Shown: piece by piece, positions 46,679 to 54,897 of the stretch
How the letters are laid out: each line of letters begins with the position of its first letter
How positions within the stretch are numbered: position 1 is the first letter of the stretch
Source: Rhodopirellula sp. P2
GTDB lineage: Bacteria; Planctomycetota; Planctomycetia; Pirellulales; Pirellulaceae
Direction of reading: 5' to 3'
DNA length: 64,000 bases
Assembly: GCF_028768465.1 (NCBI RefSeq)
Contig: NZ_CP118225.1
Coordinates: 6,491,001-6,555,000 of the forward strand
Translations under genes and position numbers: made by a program
The notes under the pieces: model-generated
What the model was told of the DNA's origin: nothing
Database searches by the model: none
What the model saw: the letters and a program-made list of their open reading frames with translations, nothing else

Positions 46679-47656
46679 ATGCAAAAATCTCTGTCACTCG
46701 CCATCCTCACCCTGCTGGCGGTCCCAACCTACGCGGACGATGCCGTCGCTGTCCCCACCGTGGTTGTCACGCATTCCGAACTCGAAGGCATTGGTGCCCA
46801 ACCCGGCGTCATGCGCCGAGACCCCAGCGACATCATTCGAGTCGGCGATCTGTACTACGTGTGGTATTCGAAAGGAAAGATCTCGCCGGGATACGATGCC
46901 ACCGTTTGGTACGCGACTTCGAAGGACGGCCACCAGTGGACCGAGAAAGGCATGGCACTGGACAAAGGCGAACCCGGCAGTTGGGAGGGAGCCAGTGTCT
47001 TCACTCCGAATATCCTGGTCGCTGAAGGACGTTATTGGCTGTTTTACACGGGGACGTCCAAGAAGTACGGCAAGGGGTTTCAACCCGATTCGAAAATTGG
47101 CATCGCGGTTTCGGATTCACCCGACGGCCCGTGGGAACGACTGGCGACCAACCCAGCTCTTTCGAACAGCCAGAACCCTGACGAGTTCGACAGCCACCTC
47201 GTCGACGACGCTTGCTTGATCGTCCGAGAAGGAAAGATTTGGTTCTACTACAAAGGCCGCCAACGGGGCAAAGGTCCTGGACAAACTCAAATGGGATTGG
47301 CGATCGCTGACAAACCAGAGGGCCCCTACGTGCGACATGAGTCGAACCCTGTGATCCCAGGCAACCACGAAGTTTTGGTGTGGCCCCAGGGCACCGGAGT
47401 GGCAGCCATGATCGGCACGACAGGCCCAAAAGCGATCACCAATTCAATCCTGTATGCGGAAGACGGAATCCACTTCACCAAAACCCACCACGTCAAGAAC
47501 GGCCCCTGGGCCGGCGGTGCGTTTCGGCCGGAGGCATTCACTCAAAGTGGTGAAGGGCAACTCCCGAAGTGGGGTGTCGAAATTGGAAAGCCGAAAGGCA
47601 AACAACGCGGCGGACTGCCGTGCATTCAACGGTTCGATGTCACGGAGAAACACTGA
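46679..47656 (+). CDS. Exported GH117/GH43-like five-bladed beta-propeller
   Basis: About 325 residues; ATG at 46679 chosen, a GTG 12 bp earlier is possible. Signal peptide LAILTLLAVPTYA. MRRDPSDIIRVGDLYYVWYS is the opening blade of GH117/GH43-type enzymes, where the Asp in DPS is catalytic; later blades show DDACLIVREGKIWFYYKG and WPQGTGVAAM. GH117 enzymes cleave alpha-1,3-linked 3,6-anhydrogalactose in agar; related GH43 members act on arabinan or galactan. Which applies is unresolved. It is 1 bp from the next gene. Confidence 0.8.
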   Translation: MQKSLSLAILTLLAVPTYADDAVAVPTVVVTHSELEGIGAQPGVMRRDPSDIIRVGDLYYVWYSKGKISPGYDATVWYATSKDGHQWTEKGMALDKGEPGSWEGASVFTPNILVAEGRYWLFYTGTSKKYGKGFQPDSKIGIAVSDSPDGPWERLATNPALSNSQNPDEFDSHLVDDACLIVREGKIWFYYKGRQRGKGPGQTQMGLAIADKPEGPYVRHESNPVIPGNHEVLVWPQGTGVAAMIGTTGPKAITNSILYAEDGIHFTKTHHVKNGPWAGGAFRPEAFTQSGEGQLPKWGVEIGKPKGKQRGGLPCIQRFDVTEKH

Positions 47657-47657
47657 G

Positions 47658-48899
47658 ATGAAGAAAATCACCGATGCAGTCCTCGCAGGATTGGTCGCAA
47701 CTGCCATGTGTCTGGTTCCTGAGCCAGCCACCGCGGTCGACGGGTTCGCCGATGACGTCGCGTTCATGAACGCACACACCAACATCGTTCTGCTGCATCG
47801 CGGTGATGCGGCCGTCGCTGGCGCACCGGCTTACCAAGGTCGCGTGATGACCAGCACCTTTGATCGCAAGGCCGGTCCTAGCTTCGGTTGGATCAATCGC
47901 CCTGTCATCGAACAAGGCTTCCTTTCCGAAGACGAACGACAGGGCAAACTCGAAGAACACATCCACATCTTCGGTGGGGAAGAACGATTCTGGCTGGGAC
48001 CAGAAGGGGGACAGTACGCTTTGTTCTTCCCTCCCAAATCCGAATTTGAATTCACCAACTGGGTCACTCCGGCGGCGATCGACACGGAGCCCTTTGAACT
48101 GGTTGATCACACCGAAGCGTCCGCGAAGTTCCGACACTCCGCGCGACTGACCAACTACCACGGCACCGTGTTCCAGGTGGGCGTGGAACGAACCGTGTCA
48201 CTGATCGACCGAGACAGGGTCGCCAAACAATTGGCCGCTCCGATCGGCCCAGGCCTCCAACTGGTCGCCTATGAAACGCGGAACCAGATCACCAACGATG
48301 GACCGAACGCCTGGAAGCCCGAGACCGGCCTGCTATCGATCTGGATTCTCGGAATGTACAAGCCATCCCCCGAGACAACCATCGTGATCCCATTTGTCGC
48401 GGGACCCGACGAGGAACTCGGACCAACCGTCAACGATGCCTACTTCGGGAAAGTCCCTCCCACCTACCTTCGCGTCGACAACGAACGCTTGTTTTTTCGC
48501 GGCGATGGCACCCGACGTGGAAAGATCGGGATTCATCCACTGCGGTCCAAGGGAATTGCCGGAAGCTACGACGCCGCCGGGAAGGTTCTCAACCTGGTCA
48601 CATACAACCAACAGGATGCGCCCCACGGGTTTGTCAATTCCATGTGGGAACTGCAAGACAAACCTTACGCCGGTGATGTGATCCATTCCTACAACGATGG
48701 TTCCCCCGAACCTGGGAAGCCACCGCTCGGCCCCTTTTACGAACTGGAGACCTCTTCGCCTGCAGCCGCGCTCCAGCCAAACGAAAGCCTGCATCATGTC
48801 CAGCGGACCTACCACATCCACGGCTCCGAAGTGGAACTCCGGCCACTCGCCCAACACCTGCTTGGCGTGACGCTGGAAGAAATCGAATCCGCGTTCTAG
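47658..48899 (+). CDS. Exported protein of unknown function (possibly DUF6786)
   Basis: 413 residues, signal peptide ending near MCLVPEPATAVDG. Beta-rich with no catalytic signature I can name; conserved-looking parts are EEHIHIFGGEERFWLGPEGG and WELQDKPYAGDVIHSYNDG. Proteins like this accompany polysaccharide degradation loci in planctomycetes and Bacteroidetes and I recall them as DUF6786; the assignment is from memory. Last gene of the operon. Confidence 0.75.
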   Translation: MKKITDAVLAGLVATAMCLVPEPATAVDGFADDVAFMNAHTNIVLLHRGDAAVAGAPAYQGRVMTSTFDRKAGPSFGWINRPVIEQGFLSEDERQGKLEEHIHIFGGEERFWLGPEGGQYALFFPPKSEFEFTNWVTPAAIDTEPFELVDHTEASAKFRHSARLTNYHGTVFQVGVERTVSLIDRDRVAKQLAAPIGPGLQLVAYETRNQITNDGPNAWKPETGLLSIWILGMYKPSPETTIVIPFVAGPDEELGPTVNDAYFGKVPPTYLRVDNERLFFRGDGTRRGKIGIHPLRSKGIAGSYDAAGKVLNLVTYNQQDAPHGFVNSMWELQDKPYAGDVIHSYNDGSPEPGKPPLGPFYELETSSPAAALQPNESLHHVQRTYHIHGSEVELRPLAQHLLGVTLEEIESAF

Positions 48900-49035
48900 G
48901 GCCCGCCCTCACCCCACGTCACCGCCTCGCCTCCCATCCCCAACCTGACTGGGACATCTTGGCCGTGATCGTCGTCGCTCGGCGAACTCGCCCTAGCTTT
49001 GGGATCGGTCTCCCAAATCCCGGGCGGGACCATGC

Positions 49036-50844
49036 TCAGTAGTCAAACCAGACACCGCCGCCGAGGTACGACTCGCGACGTTGGAAAAAAGAATACTGAC
49101 TGGTCGGACCATCGTCCGAAGCCGCGATTTCGATGCTTGGCTCCGAGGTTGGTCGAGCAACGTAAACATGGCTGTGGTTGGGAGACGCTGCCAACGCGTG
49201 TGTTGCCGACAACAACTCACGAGTCCGCTCGAACGATGCCCCGCCCATCACCACCACGACATCCCTTTGGTTGGCAACAAAGCTTGCAAATTCGTTGGCC
49301 TGTTCAGTCGGGAAATACGTCGTCCGATGCAACGGCAGGTGAAGGACCGCCGCATGAGGTTTCTCTCCAAAGAACACGATCCGCGTCTCGGAGTCTCGCT
49401 GGACGATTCGCTGTGTCTCAACAGCAGCCGATCGATCTGTCGCGATCGTTGGCATCACAACCGACGAACCGAACCACAACACCCCCGTCGCCACCGCTGC
49501 AGTCGCCGCCCACGCGGAACGATTGAATGCCGCCTCGCGATTCCAAACCGCCAATGTCAACGCGAGCACCGCGGCCCCCATGACCGTCGCCATCCCGCTG
49601 GCGATCGAAAACTCACCCCGGATCCAAACCTCGACGCCCACCAAGATCCAGGACGACAAAACCAGAATCAACGTCGCCCGCTGCGGGAACGGACGCAGGT
49701 AATGGGAGATGCGATCCGACGCGTTTGGCCGCAACACCGTCTGGTGAAGCATCACTCCCATCATCAAGCAAACCAGCGGAATCGCAGGCAAGATGTAGGT
49801 GGGCAGTTTGCAGCTGGCAACCGAAAAGAACGCCAGAACCCAACCCGCTCCGCAAAACAAAAAACCGAGATCCTTTGACCGCAGCGAACGCTTGCGTCTC
49901 GACCAACTGACCAAGAACACACCAACCGATGGCAACAGCAACGAAGCCGGGAACATCGCGGCAAACACCACCGGAACGTAGAACCAAAACGGCTGCTCAT
50001 GGTTCGATCCCTGCGTGAACCGTTTCAGGTTGTGTTCCCAGAAAAAGTAGTCCACAAATTGCGGGTTCAACTTGGCCACCGCAACGTACCAAGGCACGCA
50101 AACGGCAATCATGGGCAACACAAACGCCGCCCAGTGCAAAGCTCGGGTGCGGCTCTGATCCGCTCGCAGCCAACCATTGACGACCAACGGTGGTGCACAC
50201 AACACCAACGCGACGGGCCCCTTCGTCAAGATCCCCAGTGCGCAAGCGATGCCTGAAATCATCCACCATGCCCAACGATGTCGTTGTCCCCGAACGGCGA
50301 TGTATCCCGACAACATGCACGCCGTTGTGAAGAACGTCAGCAACGAATCCAAAATCACAAATCGCCCGGCCAACACAAACCCACCGCACAACACCAATGA
50401 CAACGCTGCCAACCAAGCCGATCGTTGGCCCACAATCCGGCTGCCCCAACTGAACGTCACAACGACCGTCAACAACGCCGCCAACAGAGACGGCAACCTC
50501 GCCGCGGTTTCATGATCACCAAAAACTTGAAACGAGATCGCGGTCAACCAATACATCAACGGTGGCTTGTCCAAGTAAGCTCGCCCGTCCAGCGTCGGTG
50601 TGACCCAGTCTCGTGAGTCGTTCATCTCCAACGCGATCTGCGCGTATCGGGTTTCATCCGGTTCGATCAGTGGGTAGCTCAGATTGGGAAGCAACACAAT
50701 CAACGCTGCGATCAAAAGCGTCGCCCAGGCGATCAAGCATTGCCAAGCAGGCCAGGCCGGCGCAACCGATGCAACGACTTGGGTTTCGCAGGGAAAATGC
50801 GTTTCCCAAAATTGACGCAATCGTGATTTACAAGGAAAGATCAT
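49036..50844 (-). CDS. ArnT-like family 39 glycosyltransferase
   Basis: 602 residues with about 11-12 membrane helices. The first periplasmic loop has EPDETRYAQIALEM, the Asp/Glu motif of the GT-C fold, and YLDKPPLMYW, as in ArnT and PMT family lipid-linked sugar transferases. It would transfer a sugar from a polyprenyl phosphate donor to lipid A or protein outside the inner membrane. The gene follows the LptF/G permease by 5 bp on the same strand, so the two are cotranscribed and probably act on envelope lipids. Confidence 0.9.
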   Translation of the reverse strand: MIFPCKSRLRQFWETHFPCETQVVASVAPAWPAWQCLIAWATLLIAALIVLLPNLSYPLIEPDETRYAQIALEMNDSRDWVTPTLDGRAYLDKPPLMYWLTAISFQVFGDHETAARLPSLLAALLTVVVTFSWGSRIVGQRSAWLAALSLVLCGGFVLAGRFVILDSLLTFFTTACMLSGYIAVRGQRHRWAWWMISGIACALGILTKGPVALVLCAPPLVVNGWLRADQSRTRALHWAAFVLPMIAVCVPWYVAVAKLNPQFVDYFFWEHNLKRFTQGSNHEQPFWFYVPVVFAAMFPASLLLPSVGVFLVSWSRRKRSLRSKDLGFLFCGAGWVLAFFSVASCKLPTYILPAIPLVCLMMGVMLHQTVLRPNASDRISHYLRPFPQRATLILVLSSWILVGVEVWIRGEFSIASGMATVMGAAVLALTLAVWNREAAFNRSAWAATAAVATGVLWFGSSVVMPTIATDRSAAVETQRIVQRDSETRIVFFGEKPHAAVLHLPLHRTTYFPTEQANEFASFVANQRDVVVVMGGASFERTRELLSATHALAASPNHSHVYVARPTSEPSIEIAASDDGPTSQYSFFQRRESYLGGGVWFDY

Positions 50845-50849
50845 TCAGT

Positions 50850-52043
50850 TCACGCGGGTTTGTAAACAAGACGGCGCATCATCAGCACGCCAACAAAAAC
50901 GAAAATCAAATTCGCGATCCAGACACCTTGCGGCGGTAAACGACCGTCCTTTGCCATGTCCAACGTCGCTGCGAAGATCGGGTAATAAATCAACACCGTC
51001 GGCAAAAACACGATCCCGAACGTGGTCATCGTGTCCGACGCTTTCATTCGAATTCCAAACGGGATGCCGATCATCGACATCGCAAAGCAAGTGAAACCGC
51101 TGGCCCATCGTCGATGCATTTCCGTTGCCAACCGATGCAGTCGCTGACGGCTCGCCACCAAATCGCGGGTTCGCGACAACGCTTCGGCGGATGAACTTCG
51201 CTCGGTCCGTGAGGCCAACAAGTCGAATCCGGTGTGCACCGCCATTTCGTTTTCACGTCGAACAATGTCATGCGACTGTGCTCGCGATGCCAACGGCAGA
51301 TCCGACATCGGCATGTGCGAGGGGTGGGCGGTCAAAAGATCGTATTTCGGGGTCGCATTCAGCGGGATGACGTGCGTGAACGTGTCGGGAAAGTAGAACG
51401 ATGCCTGACCTTCTACTTCCGCGTGTCCATCCGTGACGCTCATCTCGATGCTTTCGGTCGGGGCGTCATACCGCAGCGTCGCGGTGCGAGCGTTGATCGT
51501 GATCGCTGGCCCGCTGCCGCGACGAATCGTGATGCTCGGGTCAATCAAATCCTTGCCGTGGACCTCACGCACCCGCAGTGAAAACGGGTCGTGAGCGTAT
51601 TGATGCTCGCGTTGCAAAACGCCATAGGCGATCTTTTCAACGGACGACAACACGACGTTTTGCACGCCATGAAATCCCCAGGTGAAGGCGACGTTGATCA
51701 GCGTCACCGTCGCAATGCTCAACAAGGTGGTGATGACAATCGCCGGCCACATTGCCGGCAACATGGAGATCCCCACCGATTGCATCGCCGTGAATTCGTT
51801 GTCCGCGGACATCCGACCGTAAACGCAACAGACGCTGAACAACGCGGTTCCCGGCACGGCCAGCGACAACGCATTGGGAAGCGCGTAGGGAAGCAAGCGA
51901 AAGACACCCGCCACGCCCAGCCCTTGATTCATGGCCTCCCGCATAACGCCGACGCACATCACCAAAGAGGTGATGACAAACAGAGATGTGAAGAAGATCA
52001 CCACGATGTCGCATGCGATCCGAAGCTGGATGGTCGTCGGCAT
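50850..52043 (-). CDS. LptF/LptG family permease
   Basis: 397 residues with three N-terminal helices, a long periplasmic beta-jellyroll (about 130-290) and three C-terminal helices, the layout of LptF and LptG in the LPS export complex. The signature VPGTALFSVCCVYGRMSADNE lies in the N-terminal half. It would work with an LptB ATPase encoded elsewhere. Which of F or G it is cannot be told from this window. It heads a two-gene operon with the ArnT-like transferase. Confidence 0.88.
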   Translation of the reverse strand: MPTTIQLRIACDIVVIFFTSLFVITSLVMCVGVMREAMNQGLGVAGVFRLLPYALPNALSLAVPGTALFSVCCVYGRMSADNEFTAMQSVGISMLPAMWPAIVITTLLSIATVTLINVAFTWGFHGVQNVVLSSVEKIAYGVLQREHQYAHDPFSLRVREVHGKDLIDPSITIRRGSGPAITINARTATLRYDAPTESIEMSVTDGHAEVEGQASFYFPDTFTHVIPLNATPKYDLLTAHPSHMPMSDLPLASRAQSHDIVRRENEMAVHTGFDLLASRTERSSSAEALSRTRDLVASRQRLHRLATEMHRRWASGFTCFAMSMIGIPFGIRMKASDTMTTFGIVFLPTVLIYYPIFAATLDMAKDGRLPPQGVWIANLIFVFVGVLMMRRLVYKPA

Positions 52044-52380
52044 GGATCACCCGCCTCCCGCATGGACGCCGTCCCCAGGAACAACCCGTGGCAACGACAG
52101 AGACGTGACTTGGAAGGTGCTCGGGTGCATCCATGCACTCCTAAATACTGACAAATTAGTAATTCAGAAATCACGATACCGCTGCCGCGTGACTTCGAGC
52201 AAGACCAAGTTCTGCCTTTTTAGTAGTTCAGGCCGGAACCACGTCGTGACACTGCATGACGTGGTCCTGGAACTCTTTCGCACACGCGACCAGACCACCA
52301 AGCGGCGAGAACCGAAATGGACGAACCGTCGATCAAACGCAAGCGATCACTGAGCGACTTCCTGCAAGCGGATCTGGCGT
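52044..52380. other. Spacer between the permease and the dehydrogenase
   Basis: No gene supported. It holds the promoter of the permease gene and includes a short AT-rich dyad (AATTAGTAATT, about 52153-52163). Confidence 0.4.
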
Positions 52381-53280
52381 TCACTCATCGCCCGGCAGCG
52401 TCAACCCGGCGTTGCGAGCGTAGACCTTGGCCACGGCGGAATCGTCTTGGCCGCCCAACCCCATTCCCGCCGCGGCCAGAAACTGCTGCAGCGCCGCAGC
52501 GGTCAACGGGGCGCTGAACTTGGCGTTGCGGGCAATGTCCAAAACGATCCCCAGGTCTTTCGGCCAGATATTCACTTGGCTCAGCGGGGTGTAATCACCA
52601 GCGGCAATGTGCGGCCCGCGGTTTTCCAACATCCAACTGGTTCCGGCACACTGGGGGATCACCTCCAAAAACTTTTCCGGCGAAACCCCTTGGGTCATGC
52701 CGAACGTCATCGCTTCTGCCAGCGCAGCGATGTGCACTCCTGCGAGCAGTTGATTGACCGCTTTCATCGCCGACCCTGCCCCCACCTCTCCTAGCCGGAA
52801 CAGCGATTCCGCCATCGCGTCGAGTGCCGGCGCTGCCGCGTCAAACGCCGCTTCCGAGCCAGCTGCCATGATCGAAAGTTGCCCTTGGGCCGCCTTTGCT
52901 GCACCGCCCGAGATCGGAGCGTCCAGGTACAGCAAGCCGCGCTCGCCACACTGGCTCGCCATCGTTCGGGCGAAGTCAGGCGACACGGTGGCACACGCGA
53001 CCACCACGCTGCCTTCTTTCATCAAGGGAGCCACCCCTTGGGGACCGAACAAAACCGCCGCCGTCTGATCCGCATTGAGGACCGACACAACGACGACATC
53101 CAAAGTCCCTGCAATCTCCTTCAGCTCGCCAGCCTGGCCGCCATCGGCGCGGAACCTCTCCACCGGTTCGGGTGCCACATCCACACCCCAAACCTGATGT
53201 CCCGCCCGCAAGCAAGACGAGGCCATCCCGTAACCCATTGCCCCCAATCCAATCACGGCAATCTTTGCGGCAGTTGTCAT
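52381..53280 (-). CDS. L-threonate/3-hydroxyisobutyrate dehydrogenase family oxidoreductase
   Basis: 299 residues. Rossmann motif GLGAMGYGMA near residue 9, the substrate-binding DAPISGGAAKAAQG, and the catalytic Lys in GSAMKAVNQLLAG. The overall pattern (LSQVNIWPKDLGIVLDIA, GQDDSAVAKVY) resembles LtnD, which oxidises L-threonate C2. ATG at 53280 is preceded by AGAGGGA; the longer frame upstream lies in the control region. The divergent XylR-like regulator at 53498 and TGCGCA sites between them suggest ligand-induced sugar acid use. Confidence 0.85.
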   Translation of the reverse strand: MTTAAKIAVIGLGAMGYGMASSCLRAGHQVWGVDVAPEPVERFRADGGQAGELKEIAGTLDVVVVSVLNADQTAAVLFGPQGVAPLMKEGSVVVACATVSPDFARTMASQCGERGLLYLDAPISGGAAKAAQGQLSIMAAGSEAAFDAAAPALDAMAESLFRLGEVGAGSAMKAVNQLLAGVHIAALAEAMTFGMTQGVSPEKFLEVIPQCAGTSWMLENRGPHIAAGDYTPLSQVNIWPKDLGIVLDIARNAKFSAPLTAAALQQFLAAAGMGLGGQDDSAVAKVYARNAGLTLPGDE

Positions 53281-53421
53281 CAGTCCCTCTCTTTCAGCGG
53301 CGATCTTGGACGAAGGTTCAGGTCGTGGTCCTGAACCGTAGGCAGTGAATCGGTGCACCGACCGTCCCACAGGGAGACAGCCGTGCAGCGGTGATTGTAC
53401 GTGGGATTGTCGTTCCTGGCC

Positions 53422-53459
53422 TGCGCAGCTGCGCACTTCTGTTACTCTACTGCGCAGTA
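53422..53459. promoter_or_regulatory. Palindromic TGCGCA operator candidates
   Basis: Between the divergent dehydrogenase and regulator genes lie a perfect 14-bp palindrome TGCGCAGCTGCGCA (53422-53435) and a perfect 12-bp palindrome TACTGCGCAGTA (53448-53459). TGCGCA occurs three times, at 53422, 53430 and 53451, the last two 21 bases apart, so on the same helix face. They are the best operator candidates for the regulator at 53498. Confidence 0.6.
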
Positions 53460-53497
53460 AATCCATCTGCCTGAACCGTTCCCATGGATCATGCGCC

Positions 53498-54655
53498 GTG
53501 ACAACCACCCAACGCCCACGACATGTTGGCATTCTCGTTGAGACCGACGACTCTTGGGGTCGCAACGTGGTCGAAGCCGTTTGCCGGTTCGGTCATTCAA
53601 GTGGCTGGACCGTTTTGATCTCCCCCCGTGACGCTCAAGGTCGCTTGCGTTTACCCAAGGTCTGGAACGGGGACGGGATCATCGCTTCATTGCGAACCAC
53701 GTCTTCAGTCCGCCACGTCAAGAACCTCCAACTGCCGGTGGTGGATGTGGGCATCATGGTTCCCAAGTGCGATTGGTTCGCTCGAGTCGCGACCGATGAC
53801 GCGGCACGCGGTGAAATGGCGTTTGAGCATCTTCGCGATCGGGGCCTGACCCACTTTGCCTGCTACGCACCCCCGATCGGTCGCTACTCGGACGTGCGGT
53901 CGATGGCCTTCGCTGATGCGGTCACTGCTGGCGGGTACCAATGCGCGATGTACGAAGCCACGGGCGATGACACCGCTGGTTGGTTGACAAACTATTCCAA
54001 CGTGCGTCGTTGGTTGTCGACCCTGCCACGTCCCCTGGGGATTTTCGCCGCGGATCCGTACCCGGCCCGGCAATTGGTCGAAATCTGTTCGGCGGATTCG
54101 ATTCGCATTCCCGATGAGGTGGCAGTGCTCTCGGGCGATGACGACGAGTTGCTGTGCAATGTCGCTTCGCCTCGCATTTCAGCGGTTGAACTGGCAAGTC
54201 ATCGGATCGGGGAGACGGCCGCCCAGATGCTGGCAAAGATGATGAACGGCGACGCCACCGCCAAGCCAGAAACACTGATCCCACCCCTGCAAGTGCGAGG
54301 CCGACACTCGACTGACATCCTCGCCATGGCGGACGATGAAATCGCGGACGTCCTGCGTTACATACGCGACCGGGCCCCCGACGGCATCACCGTTGCCGAC
54401 TTGCTCAAGGCATTTCCGATTTCGCGAAGAAGGTTGGAACAGCGATTCCGAGCGGAACTCAATCGCAGCCCCGCGGAGGAAATTCGTCGGGTTCGAATGG
54501 CACATGTCGGTCGCTTGCTACTCGATTCAGACAAAACCGTGACCACGATCGCAGCTGAGTCCGGGTTCGCGACCAGTGCCTCCTTGTCGCAGGCTTTTCG
54601 CCAGCATTTCGGAACCACACCTGGCGACTACCGTCGACGAAATCACGCCACTTGA
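53498..54655 (+). CDS. XylR-like AraC family transcriptional regulator
   Basis: 385 residues from GTG 53498; no in-frame ATG lies nearby and the upstream extension runs through the operator region. N-terminal sugar-binding-type domain (HVGILVETDDSWGRNVV, VLSGDDDELLCNVASPRISAV) and C-terminal AraC domain (ITVADLLKAFPISRRRLEQR and VTTIAAESGFATSASLSQAF, then PGDYRR). Closely related in plan to the regulator at 32931. Likely to control the divergent hydroxyacid dehydrogenase. Confidence 0.87.
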   Translation: MTTTQRPRHVGILVETDDSWGRNVVEAVCRFGHSSGWTVLISPRDAQGRLRLPKVWNGDGIIASLRTTSSVRHVKNLQLPVVDVGIMVPKCDWFARVATDDAARGEMAFEHLRDRGLTHFACYAPPIGRYSDVRSMAFADAVTAGGYQCAMYEATGDDTAGWLTNYSNVRRWLSTLPRPLGIFAADPYPARQLVEICSADSIRIPDEVAVLSGDDDELLCNVASPRISAVELASHRIGETAAQMLAKMMNGDATAKPETLIPPLQVRGRHSTDILAMADDEIADVLRYIRDRAPDGITVADLLKAFPISRRRLEQRFRAELNRSPAEEIRRVRMAHVGRLLLDSDKTVTTIAAESGFATSASLSQAFRQHFGTTPGDYRRRNHAT

Positions 54656-54897
54656 GCTGCGGCGGACGAATCACTGAGACGAAAAATCGAAATTGATTTG
54701 CGCGTCTGCGAATTGCTGCCAGTTTCAGTTCGCCTATTCTTGTAAGGGTCAGAACCACCACTGCACCCCAATACGGTGAATGGTTTTGCCACAAGCCGGG
54801 TTCCGCCACCAGCACAGCACCTCAACGTACCGGTTGAATCGTGGTGTCGTCTTGGCTCCCGCCTCGAATTCCCTTTCGGCGAGCACGAAGAATACGA

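Noticed and set aside
34323-48899. Formylglycine-generating enzyme or anaerobic sulfatase maturase near the sulfatases
   Set aside because: No gene in the locus has its motifs, so sulfatase activation must depend on an enzyme encoded elsewhere.
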